A stretch of DNA of 55,084 nt from Muribaculaceae bacterium (GCA_029060285.1 JAIDUH010000212.1:1-55084), one strand, 5' to 3'. Shown: positions 36,371-45,342, numbered from the stretch's first letter. Notes: generated by a model not told the origin, from the sequence alone. Translations and numbers: made by a program.

Positions 36371-39300
36371 TAACGCTAATTCTAAATTCTAAATTCTCAA
36401 TTCTCAATTATCCCTACGAAGAGGGATTTGAGCGTATGGACGCTGAGGAACAGACCTTCTGGGGAAAACTGAAAGGGATGCTCCAGAAGGCACTCGACCG
36501 CCTTCTTGCCGGTCTCAAACTTCCGAAGATGAGAGCGTGGACCGATAAGGAGTGGGGGTATGTGCTGTGGCGGTCATGGAGGAACCTGCTGGAGACTTCG
36601 GGCTCACGCCCTCAGCACGGTGTTGCCGCCGGGGGTCCGCTTGCGGAGGCGGAGGATATCGTGATGAGGGAGCGGAGCAATTTCGGAGCGAGCGAGAGGC
36701 GCCTCTTCCGTGACGGCGACTTAGGACTTGAAGAAGCCATCACGAAGATGAAGGCCGACGCAGCGGCAGCCAACGGCACGGACTTTGCCGCGAAGCAGGA
36801 CGCCATGAGGGCAATAGGCGGCAACCTGAGCAAGCTACGCCAGGCAATGGCGCGGCAGAGGGAGTATGACATCACGACCGTCAAGTCAATTACCGACCTC
36901 GGGAAAATCCTTCTGGACGCAGGACTTCTCGACGACCTGAGCAAGTATGAGACCAAACGCATACTTTCAGCGATAAAGGACGCTGTGGGAAGGGAGGACA
37001 CCTCAAAGCAGACACAACGCCTTATGGACATCATGGTCGACAATCAGCTACGCATGGGAGCGAACTATTTCGGGAAGCTCCTGAGTGTGAAGGGAAGCCG
37101 CGTGGATGGGCGAGGAGTCGAGGTTCAGGGTGAGCTTGACCCAGACGGCCAGAAGATTGCGCAGACTGTCAAGAAGGCCACCACCCGGACGCTTGACGAT
37201 ATCGACAACATGATGGCCGAGGCCATAAACCGCATGAGCAGCACGGATCAGGCAACAGCAGACGAGGCCGCACTTGAATATGCCGGGCTACAGATAGCAC
37301 GCCAGTATGTAGAGGAAATCCGGGAGAGCAAGAACGAAGAGAAGGAACTCCGCAAGAGCATCGACGACTACAAGGCCGAGAGGAACGCAGAGGCCGAGGA
37401 ATCAAAGAAGAGCATCGAACAGGCACGAGTGCATAAGGACGCAGGACACATGACCGAGCAGGACTTCAACCTTCTCGTCCATGACATCGAGGATGAAGAG
37501 CGGGCCCGATGGGCAGCGTTCAAGCAGTATGCCGAGGCGACCAACGACGCCATACGCCAGAACAAGATAGAGCGTGCGGAGGCGTACCGGAGCCTGTCTG
37601 AGCAGCTTGGAGGTGTTCTGGGTGAGAGCGTGGAGCGTGCCAAACAATGGAGGGAGGCCGAGAAACAGCGCGTGGAAGAGATACATCATAACGCCAACTC
37701 CGACATGAAGGGAAGGGCGACCAACGAACACCACAAGGCCGACCGGCTCCAGAAGTTTGTCAACAACGGAATCCTACGCTTCCTTCTCGCTCCATTAGGA
37801 ACATTCGACCAGATGCTACGCATGTTCGGAAGCAAGAGCGTGCGTGGCGAGGGCTACCTGTGGAACCGCTACATGCGCGGCTGGGTGGACTGTACCGAGA
37901 AGGAATACACCGGCTATCAGGAGGCACTGAAGAGGCTCGACGAGAAGGTAAGGGAAGTATTTGGGGAGTCCTCACTGCGTTCGGACCACAATGTTAGAAG
38001 CTGGGGGGATCTGTTCGCGCTGGAGCGGCGAATGCCGAAAGCGTCCGTGAGATTCCGGGACGGAGGGGAAATGCGCGACCATGAGCTGACGCAGGGAAAC
38101 CTCCTCTACATCTACATGACAGACAAAATGACGGACGGACGCATGAAGCTACGCCGCATGGGAATCACGGAGGATGATGTGGAGCGCATAAAGGATTCCG
38201 TCGATCCGCGATTCATACAGCTTGCCGACTGGATGCAGGAGGAATATCTTACCGAGAAGAGAAACGGCTACAATGAGGTGCATAAGCGAATGTTCGGCAC
38301 GTCGATGGCTGCCATAGAGAACTATTTCCCCCTGAAGATACTCGCCAACGCGAGAGTGGAGAATGTGGACGTGGCAGATGATTCACCTTCCGACAAACCT
38401 TTACCGGCCACCTCAACCGGGAGCATCATCAAGCGCAAGAGGAACAATCTTGCCCTCGACGTGACCGGCGCGGACGCTTTCAGCGTGATTCTGGATCATA
38501 TACAGCAGATGGAGCGTTGGGCAGCCTTCGCAGAGTATAACCGAGACCTCAACACCCTGCTATCGTACAAGCGATTCAGGAATCAGGTGATGAACATGAC
38601 GAGCGCATACGGAGCCGGGAAAACCCTCTGGACCAACTTCCGCAATGTAGCGGCAATGGCCGCCGGAGCATACCGGCCGCCTATCGCACCGCTTGACAAG
38701 GCGGCAGTGAACGTGGCAAAGGGAGTTACAGCGGCAAAGGTCAGCTTCCGTGTCTTCACAGCCCTGAAACAGTTCCTCTCCATGCCGGCATACGTATCGG
38801 ACAGCAATCCTATCCATCTGGCCGCAAACATCGTCAATCCTTATAAGGCGTGGAAATGGAGCATGGAAAACCTGCCACTCTTTGAAAAGAGATGGAAGAG
38901 CCGCATGGCCGGAGACCCGCGACTCCTGAAATCAGATATGGACTGGAAGATGTGGAGAAGCCGCATCGTAGAGATCGCCGGGCGCGTCGGCATGTCGCCC
39001 AACGCATTTGTAGACGCCCTGACTGTCGCGATCGGCGCACGCTCGATGTACCAGACCAAACTGGCGAAGTACAAGCGTCAGGGCTACAGCCCCGAACAGG
39101 CAAGGAAGAGGGCGAGACAGGACGCGACGATTCTCTTCAACCAGACGCAGCAATCGAGCGAGAACGCATTTCTTTCCACCATGCAGGTAGACCGCTCATG
39201 GCTAAGCGTACTCTTCACTGTATTCCGCAATTCCTCCATGTCATACACCAGACAGCTCTATGACGCAATGCGCAATATCGGACACCGCCTGACACCCGGC

Positions 39301-40392
39301 TACAAGGGACTGACCGAGGAATTCATGGCGAAGCAGATGAGGCGCGACGGCATAGATCCAGACCAAGCGGACCGGAACGCCAAGCAGGAATACCGGCGAG
39401 GAATCGTAAGAGACCTCGTGCGCGTGGGAGTGTTCGGCTATGCCCTTCAGTTCGCGTGGAACTTAGGCGCGTACCTTCCCTATCTTCTCTTCGGCAAGAA
39501 CGCCGACGAGAAAGACAAGATGTGGGACGACGTGCTGAACCACTCCATGTTTGGCAGTGTGGAAGGCCTGACCGGAGGCGACGTAATGAGCGCAGCCGGG
39601 GAAATGTGGATGAACGGCGAAGGGAATCCGGAGCAACTGACAAAGGACATGCCTCTGGCAAGCGATGTGGCCTCAATCCTGAGAAAGATGGATAAAGACT
39701 ACGTATCGGCCATGAACAACGTCGTGAACCTTCTCGTACAGTCCGGCTTAGGCTTCAATCCCCAGTCGCTCACCGACGCAGCCGTCGCAGTCATGGACTA
39801 TTGCGGAGAGGACGCACAGACCTCACGCGAGTGCGCTCTTCTGATCTCGAGAATCATCAACTGCCCCCAGAGCCAGACAGACAAAATCTATTTCGACGAG
39901 ATCGACGCGACCGGCGAAGAGGCGGCCACCATGACCCCGGAGGAAATCGCGGAGAGATATGCGGAATACAAGCTGCGCCGCAACGCTCCCCTGACCGGCT
40001 GGGCATATGACGAGGAAGGAAGGAAAAAAGCCATGGACAAACAGCGCAGGAAGGCTGAATCGAAGATGAAGGAGCGACTGACCGGGAGACTCGCCACCGA
40101 GCGGACGCGCGAACTCCTTGAAGGCTTCGAGGAGGTCTCGGAGAAGGAGAAGGAGCTGAACCGCCTGAAAAAGAGCGACCGCGAGGCTTACCGCCGGGGA
40201 AGGAAGGAACTGAGGGAAGGCACGGACATGAGGCGGCACAACCGAGTGAAGCGATACAACCACGACATAAAACGCCTTACCGAGAAATGGATGAACGCCA
40301 AGACCCCACAGGAGGCAGACTCAATAGCGAGAGCCATGCTCAATGCGAGAGAGAGGATGCTTATTGACGTGGACAGTATCGAAGCACAATAG
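36367..40392 (+). CDS. Large polyvalent-type protein, apparently an N-truncated fragment
   Basis: A 1341-residue frame. The first 20 residues come from a 7-bp tandem repeat and look non-native. From residue 21 the text GFERMDAEEQTFWGKLKGML and WTDKEWGYVLWRSWRN resembles a segment that usually sits deep inside giant Bacteroidales polyvalent proteins, so the ORF probably lost its 5' part; an ATG at 36436 could serve instead. Coiled coils span about 250-480, followed by a mixed region with YFPLKILANARVENVD and helices with VFRNSSMSYTRQLYDAM near 960. Hydrophobic segments lie near 1020-1045. The C-terminal 120 residues are again charged helix. It is likely an internal virion or ejected protein. 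A portal gene follows. Confidence 0.7.
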   Translation: MITLILNSKFSILNYPYEEGFERMDAEEQTFWGKLKGMLQKALDRLLAGLKLPKMRAWTDKEWGYVLWRSWRNLLETSGSRPQHGVAAGGPLAEAEDIVMRERSNFGASERRLFRDGDLGLEEAITKMKADAAAANGTDFAAKQDAMRAIGGNLSKLRQAMARQREYDITTVKSITDLGKILLDAGLLDDLSKYETKRILSAIKDAVGREDTSKQTQRLMDIMVDNQLRMGANYFGKLLSVKGSRVDGRGVEVQGELDPDGQKIAQTVKKATTRTLDDIDNMMAEAINRMSSTDQATADEAALEYAGLQIARQYVEEIRESKNEEKELRKSIDDYKAERNAEAEESKKSIEQARVHKDAGHMTEQDFNLLVHDIEDEERARWAAFKQYAEATNDAIRQNKIERAEAYRSLSEQLGGVLGESVERAKQWREAEKQRVEEIHHNANSDMKGRATNEHHKADRLQKFVNNGILRFLLAPLGTFDQMLRMFGSKSVRGEGYLWNRYMRGWVDCTEKEYTGYQEALKRLDEKVREVFGESSLRSDHNVRSWGDLFALERRMPKASVRFRDGGEMRDHELTQGNLLYIYMTDKMTDGRMKLRRMGITEDDVERIKDSVDPRFIQLADWMQEEYLTEKRNGYNEVHKRMFGTSMAAIENYFPLKILANARVENVDVADDSPSDKPLPATSTGSIIKRKRNNLALDVTGADAFSVILDHIQQMERWAAFAEYNRDLNTLLSYKRFRNQVMNMTSAYGAGKTLWTNFRNVAAMAAGAYRPPIAPLDKAAVNVAKGVTAAKVSFRVFTALKQFLSMPAYVSDSNPIHLAANIVNPYKAWKWSMENLPLFEKRWKSRMAGDPRLLKSDMDWKMWRSRIVEIAGRVGMSPNAFVDALTVAIGARSMYQTKLAKYKRQGYSPEQARKRARQDATILFNQTQQSSENAFLSTMQVDRSWLSVLFTVFRNSSMSYTRQLYDAMRNIGHRLTPGYKGLTEEFMAKQMRRDGIDPDQADRNAKQEYRRGIVRDLVRVGVFGYALQFAWNLGAYLPYLLFGKNADEKDKMWDDVLNHSMFGSVEGLTGGDVMSAAGEMWMNGEGNPEQLTKDMPLASDVASILRKMDKDYVSAMNNVVNLLVQSGLGFNPQSLTDAAVAVMDYCGEDAQTSRECALLISRIINCPQSQTDKIYFDEIDATGEEAATMTPEEIAERYAEYKLRRNAPLTGWAYDEEGRKKAMDKQRRKAESKMKERLTGRLATERTRELLEGFEEVSEKEKELNRLKKSDREAYRRGRKELREGTDMRRHNRVKRYNHDIKRLTEKWMNAKTPQEADSIARAMLNARERMLIDVDSIEAQ
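36378..36412 (+). repeat. Five 7-bp tandem repeats (AATTCT[A/C])
   Basis: AATTCTA, AATTCTA, AATTCTC, AATTCTC, AATTATC directly after the ATG at 36367. Seven is not a multiple of three, so a change in copy number would shift the frame of the 1341-residue protein. Confidence 0.6.
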
Positions 40393-40405
40393 TTAAACGA
40401 GCCGG

Positions 40406-40432
40406 GACGCAAGGATTTATTATCTTTGCGTC
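40406..40432 (+). terminator. Hairpin between the giant fragment and portal
   Basis: An 11-bp stem with one wobble (40406-40416 with 40422-40432) and a 5-base loop. The right arm includes TATCTTTG, a perfect TAnnTTTG, so this may be a promoter element for the portal rather than a terminator; no TTTG is found at -33. Confidence 0.4.
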
Positions 40433-40459
40433 TCAGCTCCAATACATAACATAACAGAC

Positions 40460-41305
40460 ATGGCAAAGAAGAAACTTCATAGGCTTAGCAAGGTATTGCC
40501 GAAGGCCAAGTATGACTCCGTGGCGGAACAGAAGGTACGCCGGGGAGAGAAGAAGACATTTGACGTACTGATGGAGGCACAGCACTACTGGATGCTGATG
40601 GACAGATTCAGGCGTGACCGCGAGAGAAACAAGAACTACACATACGGCAAGCAGTGGGACGACGTGGTATGCGTGGAGGGGCGACGCATGAAGGAGTCGG
40701 AGCTTATCAAGAAGCAGGGGAACCTGCCGCTGAAGAACAACCTCATCCGGAGAATGATCAGGAGCGTCCTGGGCGTATACGAGAGCCAGGACAAGGAACC
40801 GACCTGCACGGCACGGGACCGGGACGAGCAGAAGTTCGGGGAGACGATGAGCACGGTGCTTCAATACAACATGGCACGCAACAGGATGAGGAAGGTGAAC
40901 GCCCGGAGCATGGAGGAATTCCTTATCTCGGGCTTTGTCGTACACCGGAAATGGCACGGATGGCGCAACAACACCCTCGACTGCTGGACCGACTATGTGC
41001 AGCCCAACAACTTCTTCATTGACCCGAACATGAGGGATTTCCGGGGATGGGACGTGAGCTGCCTGGGCGAGATCCACGACATAACCTATGGCGAGCTGAT
41101 AAGCAAGTATGCCCACAGCCCGGAGGAGGAGCGGCGACTGAGGGAGATATACAACCACGCATCGAACCGCAACGTCGTGGGGATAGCCTACCAGCGATTC
41201 GGCTTTCCGCTCAACAACCGGTATGATTTCCTCGTGCCTGAAGACGCGAGCCTCTGCCGGGTGATAGAGGTATGGAGGAAGGAGAGCAAGGCACGCTACC
41301 GCTGC
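40460..41305 (+). pseudogene. Phage portal protein, 3' part lost at the IS
   Basis: The first 282 residues read like a podovirus-type portal: basic N-terminus, MLMDRFRRDRERNKNYTYGKQW, PLKNNLIRRMIRSVLGVYE and a segment with WTDYVQPNNFFIDPNMRDF. Portals are 12-fold rings through which DNA is packaged and released, normally 450-800 residues. Here the frame enters the IS21 end after ARYRC and stops at 41374 after 22 foreign residues. The missing half is not found on the other side of the IS, where genes run in the opposite direction. The protein cannot form a portal, so the phage cannot package. Confidence 0.75.
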
Positions 41306-41378
41306 TGGAAAAGACGTTGCAGTTTGACCCCTTGCGGCGGTGAAGATTTGACCCCGAAGCAAAAATATGTTTGACCCC
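41306..41378 (+). repeat. IS21 left inverted terminus
   Basis: It matches the reverse complement of the right end closely over about 70 bases with small indels. It contains three TTTGACCCC sites spaced 24 and 23 bases. Confidence 0.75.
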
Positions 41379-41428
41379 TATAAAAGTCCTGGCAGGGAGG
41401 GTCAATTTAATATTACCTTATTTTGTTT

Positions 41429-42208
41429 TTAGCCCTTCTTGGCTTTGAGTTTTCTCATGCTCTCACCCGTCAGTTCGATGGTGTGGGCGGAGTGGATGAT
41501 ACGGTCTAGGATGGCGTCAGCAACGGTTTGATCTCCCACCATGTCATACCAGCTTGTGTGGGGGTACTGTGATGTGATTATGATGGATTTTCGTTCGTGT
41601 CGGTCTTCGACGATTTCCAGCAGTATGGATCTCTCCTTCGGGTCGAGAGGAACGAGAAAGAGGTCGTCGAGGATTAGCATCTGGGCTCGCTCGATCTTCT
41701 TCATTTCAGCTTCAAGATTGTTCTTGACCTTGGCAACCTTTAGTTGTCCAAGCAATTTGGATGCGTTGGCATATAGCGTGCGTATTCCTTTCTTGCATGC
41801 CTCATGGCCGAGTGCGCATGCAAGGAAGCTTTTGCCAGTGCCGGATGGCCCGGTGATGAACAGGTTCTTGCCGGCTTTTACAAAGTCGAGAGTGGACAGG
41901 CGTTCCATCTGGTTGCGGTCAAGGCCTCGGCTGACATTGTAATCTATTTCCTCAAGGTATGCCTTATAGCGGAATGCGGCATTCTTGGTCATGCGGGTCA
42001 CTGCGGCCTGTGAGCGATAGTCCCATTCGCGGCTCAGCAGCATGTATAGGAATGAGTCGGGTGTCATGGCTTGTGCAACAGTTCCGGCGAGACTCTCGCG
42101 GAAGGCCTCAGACATTCCGTGCATCCTCATTCGGTCCATCAGGTCCAGCGATATTGAGTTCTGATCCGGCTGCTGGCTTACCGGAGCGGTTCTTTCATTT
42201 ATTTCCAT
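41429..42208 (-). CDS. istB: IS21-family helper ATPase IstB
   Basis: A 259-residue DnaA-like AAA+ ATPase that assists the IstA transposase in target choice and strand transfer. The start is taken at MEINERTAPVS (42208); a longer upstream frame is only a shadow of istA. Walker A is GPSGTGKS near residue 105, Walker B is MLILDDLFL near 165, and the sensor region SQYPHTSWYDM follows. It overlaps the 3' end of istA by 14 bases, as usual in this family. It looks intact. Confidence 0.93.
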   Translation of the reverse strand: MEINERTAPVSQQPDQNSISLDLMDRMRMHGMSEAFRESLAGTVAQAMTPDSFLYMLLSREWDYRSQAAVTRMTKNAAFRYKAYLEEIDYNVSRGLDRNQMERLSTLDFVKAGKNLFITGPSGTGKSFLACALGHEACKKGIRTLYANASKLLGQLKVAKVKNNLEAEMKKIERAQMLILDDLFLVPLDPKERSILLEIVEDRHERKSIIITSQYPHTSWYDMVGDQTVADAILDRIIHSAHTIELTGESMRKLKAKKG

Positions 42209-43790
42209 AGTTCTTTTCTTTTTTTTGGTCGTTTGTCTGTCCGTAATATTCTCGCCCGCGGATATTCTTATGCACAGGAGTCTTGATTTGCTCGCAACAT
42301 GACTGGGCATTGCCGTCTTCGTCCGGTAGGAAGTCTGCATCGTCACCTTGTTCAAGCACCTGGCGTACAGCCTGATAACCGTACTCTGATTTCTGCGTGG
42401 CGCATGCACATGCAGCGATGAGACGGTCCGGGCCATACTTTTTCTCCAGGGACAAGATGCCACGGCAACTGCTGAAGGATTTGGGTGGATACTGCATTGT
42501 CCTGTCGACTTCAAGCAGATATGTGTAGACAATGTTGTCCAACTGCGCCGCTTTGTCGAACAACTCCTGAAGGTCCTTGTCATACGGACCGTAGTGACCG
42601 GGCAGATTATGCTCCTTCTTCCAGGAGTAGGCATAGGGGATGTCGCATCTGTCATGAGTGGTCACAAGGTTGAGCCCGCAGTAGATCTCCACCCTGTCTG
42701 CGTCAAACAGCAGGGCTACACGCTTGCCCACATACTCGCGCGGGACGCTGTAGTGGTGCTTGAACAGCGACACGTAGCAGTTCTTGCCCACCGTCATGAG
42801 CTTGCGCTCCTTCATGACGAAGCGACGCTCTGGTAAGGGGCGCAGGAAGTCTCTCTCCCCTTTGATGAACATGTCCTTGCGCGACATATCGCGACCGGCC
42901 ATCGGCTTTGTATTGAAGTCGTGCAGGGAGATATGCAGGGTCGCGTTCAGTGTCTCGAGAGAGGAGAACACCATTCCCTCAATGTCAATATACACCGAGC
43001 GGTAGAGCAATTTGACGGCATTCTCTACCAGCGCCTTGTCTTTGGGGTGGCGGACACGGGCAGGATACACGGCACAGCCATAGTGCTCGGCAAAGGCGGC
43101 GAACTCCTCATTGATGACAGGCTCGTTGCGGTCGCTCCTGGCGACGGCCGCCTTCAGATTGTCGGGAACGATTGCGGCGGTCACACCCTCGAAGTACTCG
43201 AAGGCGTTTTGGCAGCCCTTGATCAGGTCCTCTTTTTTCTGAGACCACACCGCCTCACAGTAAGTGTAGTGACTGAACGGCAGTATCGCTACAAAAACCT
43301 CTGCCTTTTTGATTTCTCCGGTCACTTCGTCTACTACCTCAAGCTTGTCACCGGCGAAGTCAATGTACATCTGGTCGGCAGCATAATGTTCCACATGCCC
43401 CACGACCTTGCTGTGGACTTGATATTGCCGTATGGCCAGCTTGAATGTCGTTTCTTGGAGACCGTCAGGATGTTCCTCGCGATATTCATTGAAGAGTTTG
43501 CGTACGGTCATTCCCTTTCGGGACAGTCGGGCTACGTACTCCGGTATGAGAGCTTCTAACTCCATGCGTCGCTGTGAGACCTCGCGCTCCCTGAACTCCT
43601 TGATTCCCAATAATTCGCGCAGATGTTCCTCAGACAAAGCGAGCAACTGTTCTGTGCTTTTGCCACTTGAGATGAACATGCGGACGTACTTGCGTACCGT
43701 GTTCCGGGAAATGTGAAACGTCAAAGCCGTCTCTTTTATTCCCATTCCGGATGCATGGCATCGCAAAATGTTTTTTAATTTTGTATACAT
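42195..43790 (-). CDS. istA: IS21-family transposase IstA
   Basis: A 531-residue DDE transposase. The start is at the ATG at 43790 (MYTKLKNILRCHASGMGIKE). An N-terminal HTH (MGIKETALTFHISRNTVRKY) binds the repeated terminal sites. The integrase core shows DQMYIDFAGDKLEV near 137, the second Asp in IVPDNLKAAV near 203, and Glu in PKDKALVENAV near 250. It catalyses cut-out paste-in transposition with IstB. The frame is complete, so the element may be active. Confidence 0.93.
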   Translation of the reverse strand: MYTKLKNILRCHASGMGIKETALTFHISRNTVRKYVRMFISSGKSTEQLLALSEEHLRELLGIKEFREREVSQRRMELEALIPEYVARLSRKGMTVRKLFNEYREEHPDGLQETTFKLAIRQYQVHSKVVGHVEHYAADQMYIDFAGDKLEVVDEVTGEIKKAEVFVAILPFSHYTYCEAVWSQKKEDLIKGCQNAFEYFEGVTAAIVPDNLKAAVARSDRNEPVINEEFAAFAEHYGCAVYPARVRHPKDKALVENAVKLLYRSVYIDIEGMVFSSLETLNATLHISLHDFNTKPMAGRDMSRKDMFIKGERDFLRPLPERRFVMKERKLMTVGKNCYVSLFKHHYSVPREYVGKRVALLFDADRVEIYCGLNLVTTHDRCDIPYAYSWKKEHNLPGHYGPYDKDLQELFDKAAQLDNIVYTYLLEVDRTMQYPPKSFSSCRGILSLEKKYGPDRLIAACACATQKSEYGYQAVRQVLEQGDDADFLPDEDGNAQSCCEQIKTPVHKNIRGREYYGQTNDQKKEKNYGNK

Positions 43791-43896
43791 ATTTCTAGTT
43801 TTTGAATTAACCCATCCGTGCCAGGACATGGATTTTCAAATCTACAAAAAATTACCCTGCCATTGGATGGCAGGGGTCATTTTTATTTTGACCATA

Positions 43897-43969
43897 GGGG
43901 TCAAACATATTTTGTCTTCAAGGGTCAGTCTTCACCGCCGTAAGGGGTCAAACTGCAACGTCTTTTCCA
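43897..43969 (-). repeat. IS21 right inverted terminus
   Basis: The reverse complement of the left terminus, containing GGGGTCAAA at 43944 and 43897 and a degenerate AGGGTCAG at 43921. Confidence 0.75.
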
Positions 43970-44066
43970 TCCATATTCTTAACTCTATTAAGTCAGCCAC
44001 CGGACCGTCTCGCTCTACACTCTCAGGAAGAGCGACCCACGAACCAATCGGCCGAAGGACTTTCAA
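43970..44066 (-). pseudogene. 5' remnant of an unknown gene cut by the IS
   Basis: A TTG at 44066 overlaps the TGA stop of the DUF1064 gene (TTGA), the usual coupling geometry. It begins a frame reading KVLRPIGSWVALPES and then VERDGPVADLIELRIW before running into the IS end. The residues look protein-like and the stop-free frame reaches exactly the IS boundary. This would be the next gene of the leftward early operon, of which only 32 codons remain. No family is recognised, and the start codon is uncertain. Confidence 0.4.
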
Positions 44067-44464
44067 ATCTCTTTTATCTGTATTCCATGCACCTGAAGCA
44101 TGAGCTTTTTCTTTAGCCTGTATTCCGATGTTCTTACCCCTTTGGTATCTTCCACCACCAGATTGCCGTCTTTATCTCGATAGACGAAATCAGCATAGTA
44201 GGAACATTCCTTTTCGATGAGGTTGCCGTAAGAATCGCGTTGGGTAGGAATAAGCACATACTTCACCTGTTCGCGGAGATCGGAAATCTCACCGGAGCGA
44301 AGCAAAGCTTTCAGGAGACAGGCGCGTCGGTATTCTTTTTTGGAGACGTAGCCGCCTGTCTTTTGGGCATTGTACTTGTTTTTGCCCTTCCCACGTTTGG
44401 CACGAGACCCACCGGAGGACTTGCCCCCGGTGAGTTTCATTAGCTGATCAATGTAGTTTCTCAT
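44063..44464 (-). CDS. DUF1064 (phage VRR-NUC-like nuclease) protein
   Basis: A 133-residue phage protein. The first 45 residues are basic (GGSRAKRGKGKNKYNAQKT). The DUF1064 core follows: an EYRRACLL helix, LREQVKYVLIP, a YYADFVYRDKDG strand pair, VVEDTKGVRT and the ending HGIQIKEI. The family is regarded as a PD-(D/E)XK nuclease-like fold; the likely catalytic set is the Asp of YADF, the Asp of EDTKG and its Lys. Its role may be in processing branched replication or packaging intermediates. It overlaps the upstream gene's stop by a few bases. Confidence 0.8.
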   Translation of the reverse strand: MRNYIDQLMKLTGGKSSGGSRAKRGKGKNKYNAQKTGGYVSKKEYRRACLLKALLRSGEISDLREQVKYVLIPTQRDSYGNLIEKECSYYADFVYRDKDGNLVVEDTKGVRTSEYRLKKKLMLQVHGIQIKEI

Positions 44465-44892
44465 TTCGGAGAGTATGGGTAAACGTCCATAATCTTAGTC
44501 TCGGCAACCTTCTCGATCTCGTAATCGGACACAGTTCCCTTCATGCCTTCATTGAAGTTGTCGGTTGCGCCCTGTTGGGTGTTGGCCTGAACTATGACAT
44601 AAACCGGTGTGCGCCGCTCCTTGCCGCTCTTCTCGTCGGGAATGATAATGTTGTACTTTACAGACCACCATTTATCACAGCCGTCTTTGTAGAATACTTC
44701 GGCGATATTGGTCTTTTTGATAGCGGCGACCGAAAATTCACCGGAAATGAAGGGTGTCTGCTTTTCAATGATGCGAGCCTCAGCGTCGGTGAAGGTTAAG
44801 GCATCAACAAGATAAGGCTCGTTGACCTTCTTAACCGTGCCGTTTTCCTGCATCTTGTCGTAACGGATACGACATTCAAACCACAGTGCCAT
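44461..44892 (-). CDS. DUF4494-domain protein
   Basis: A 143-residue protein of a family common in Bacteroidales phages. The start WFECRIRYDKMQENG and the phrase EPYLVDALTFTDAEARI, later TPFISGEF and the ending KIMDVYPYS, are characteristic of DUF4494. It is probably a small alpha/beta protein expressed early with the recombination genes. Biochemical role unknown. Its start overlaps the preceding gene's 3' end by 17 bases. Confidence 0.85.
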   Translation of the reverse strand: MALWFECRIRYDKMQENGTVKKVNEPYLVDALTFTDAEARIIEKQTPFISGEFSVAAIKKTNIAEVFYKDGCDKWWSVKYNIIIPDEKSGKERRTPVYVIVQANTQQGATDNFNEGMKGTVSDYEIEKVAETKIMDVYPYSPK

Positions 44893-45337
44893 TATTCACC
44901 CCCCCCTCTACTGCTGCGACTATTCGAGAATACAGCATATCAGCATATCCCTGCATTGATCTGAGCTGACTGCAGAGACAGCGATCTTCTGTTCGTTCAT
45001 GTTCTCTAACATCATATAGCTCATCATTGACTTTCTTGATACGCTCTACGAGGTCAGCAAGCTCTATCTTCATGCGGTCAACCTTCGTTTCGGAGAGCTT
45101 GTAAACAGCCTCAAACTCTGATTTAGGAGTCCAAGAACGGTAGCCAGAGAAGAACTCTATAAGATAGCCTTCCGCACCGGGATCGTAAGCGGCATGCCCA
45201 ACCTCAAAGTATTTGTCAGGAACGTTCGTTGCTCCTGCATTCTTAGCATGTTTCGCACTCATAGGCATTGCCTTTATTGCTACGGCAGAGCCAATAAAGG
45301 AGCTGAATCTGTCTTGTGGAATTGATTCTGTGTTCAT
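44876..45337 (-). CDS. Phage protein with a WTPKSEFEAVYK-type module
   Basis: A 153-residue protein. The first 80 residues (FIGSAVAIKAMPMSAKHAK, then EGYLIEFFSGYRSWTPKSEFEAVYK) resemble the module at the N-terminus of many small phage proteins that often precedes a DUF2829/MW1434-type domain. Here it is followed instead by a coiled coil (about 85-125) and a short tail. Function unknown. It sits between HU and DUF4494 in the early operon with a five-base gap to HU. Confidence 0.6.
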   Translation of the reverse strand: MNTESIPQDRFSSFIGSAVAIKAMPMSAKHAKNAGATNVPDKYFEVGHAAYDPGAEGYLIEFFSGYRSWTPKSEFEAVYKLSETKVDRMKIELADLVERIKKVNDELYDVREHERTEDRCLCSQLRSMQGYADMLYSRIVAAVEGGVNNGTVV

Positions 45338-45342
45338 CTTGA

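Larger units (their letters stand above)
41306..43969 (-). mobile_element. IS21-family insertion sequence
   Basis: About 2.66 kb, with istA and istB on the minus strand and long inverted termini. Both ends begin TGGAAAAGACGTTGCAG and carry several copies of TTTGACCCC in inward orientation (left at 41323, 41347 and 41370; right, inverted, at 43944, 43897 and partly 43873 and 43921), the multiple transposase-binding sites usual for IS21. With these ends no target duplication is seen. If the true ends are the inner TGCAG (41318) and CTGCA (43957), the flanks show a 4-bp duplication ACGT inside a 20-bp palindrome. Confidence 0.88.

Noticed and set aside
40433..41362. 309-codon minus-strand frame opposite the portal
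   Set aside because: The plus strand gives a recognisable portal; the reverse frame is a His/Val/Leu-rich shadow.
42209..42655. Longer N-terminus for istB
   Set aside because: The 149 upstream codons overlap istA in another frame, are Ser/Thr/Arg-rich and do not belong to IstB proteins, which start near the ATG at 42208.
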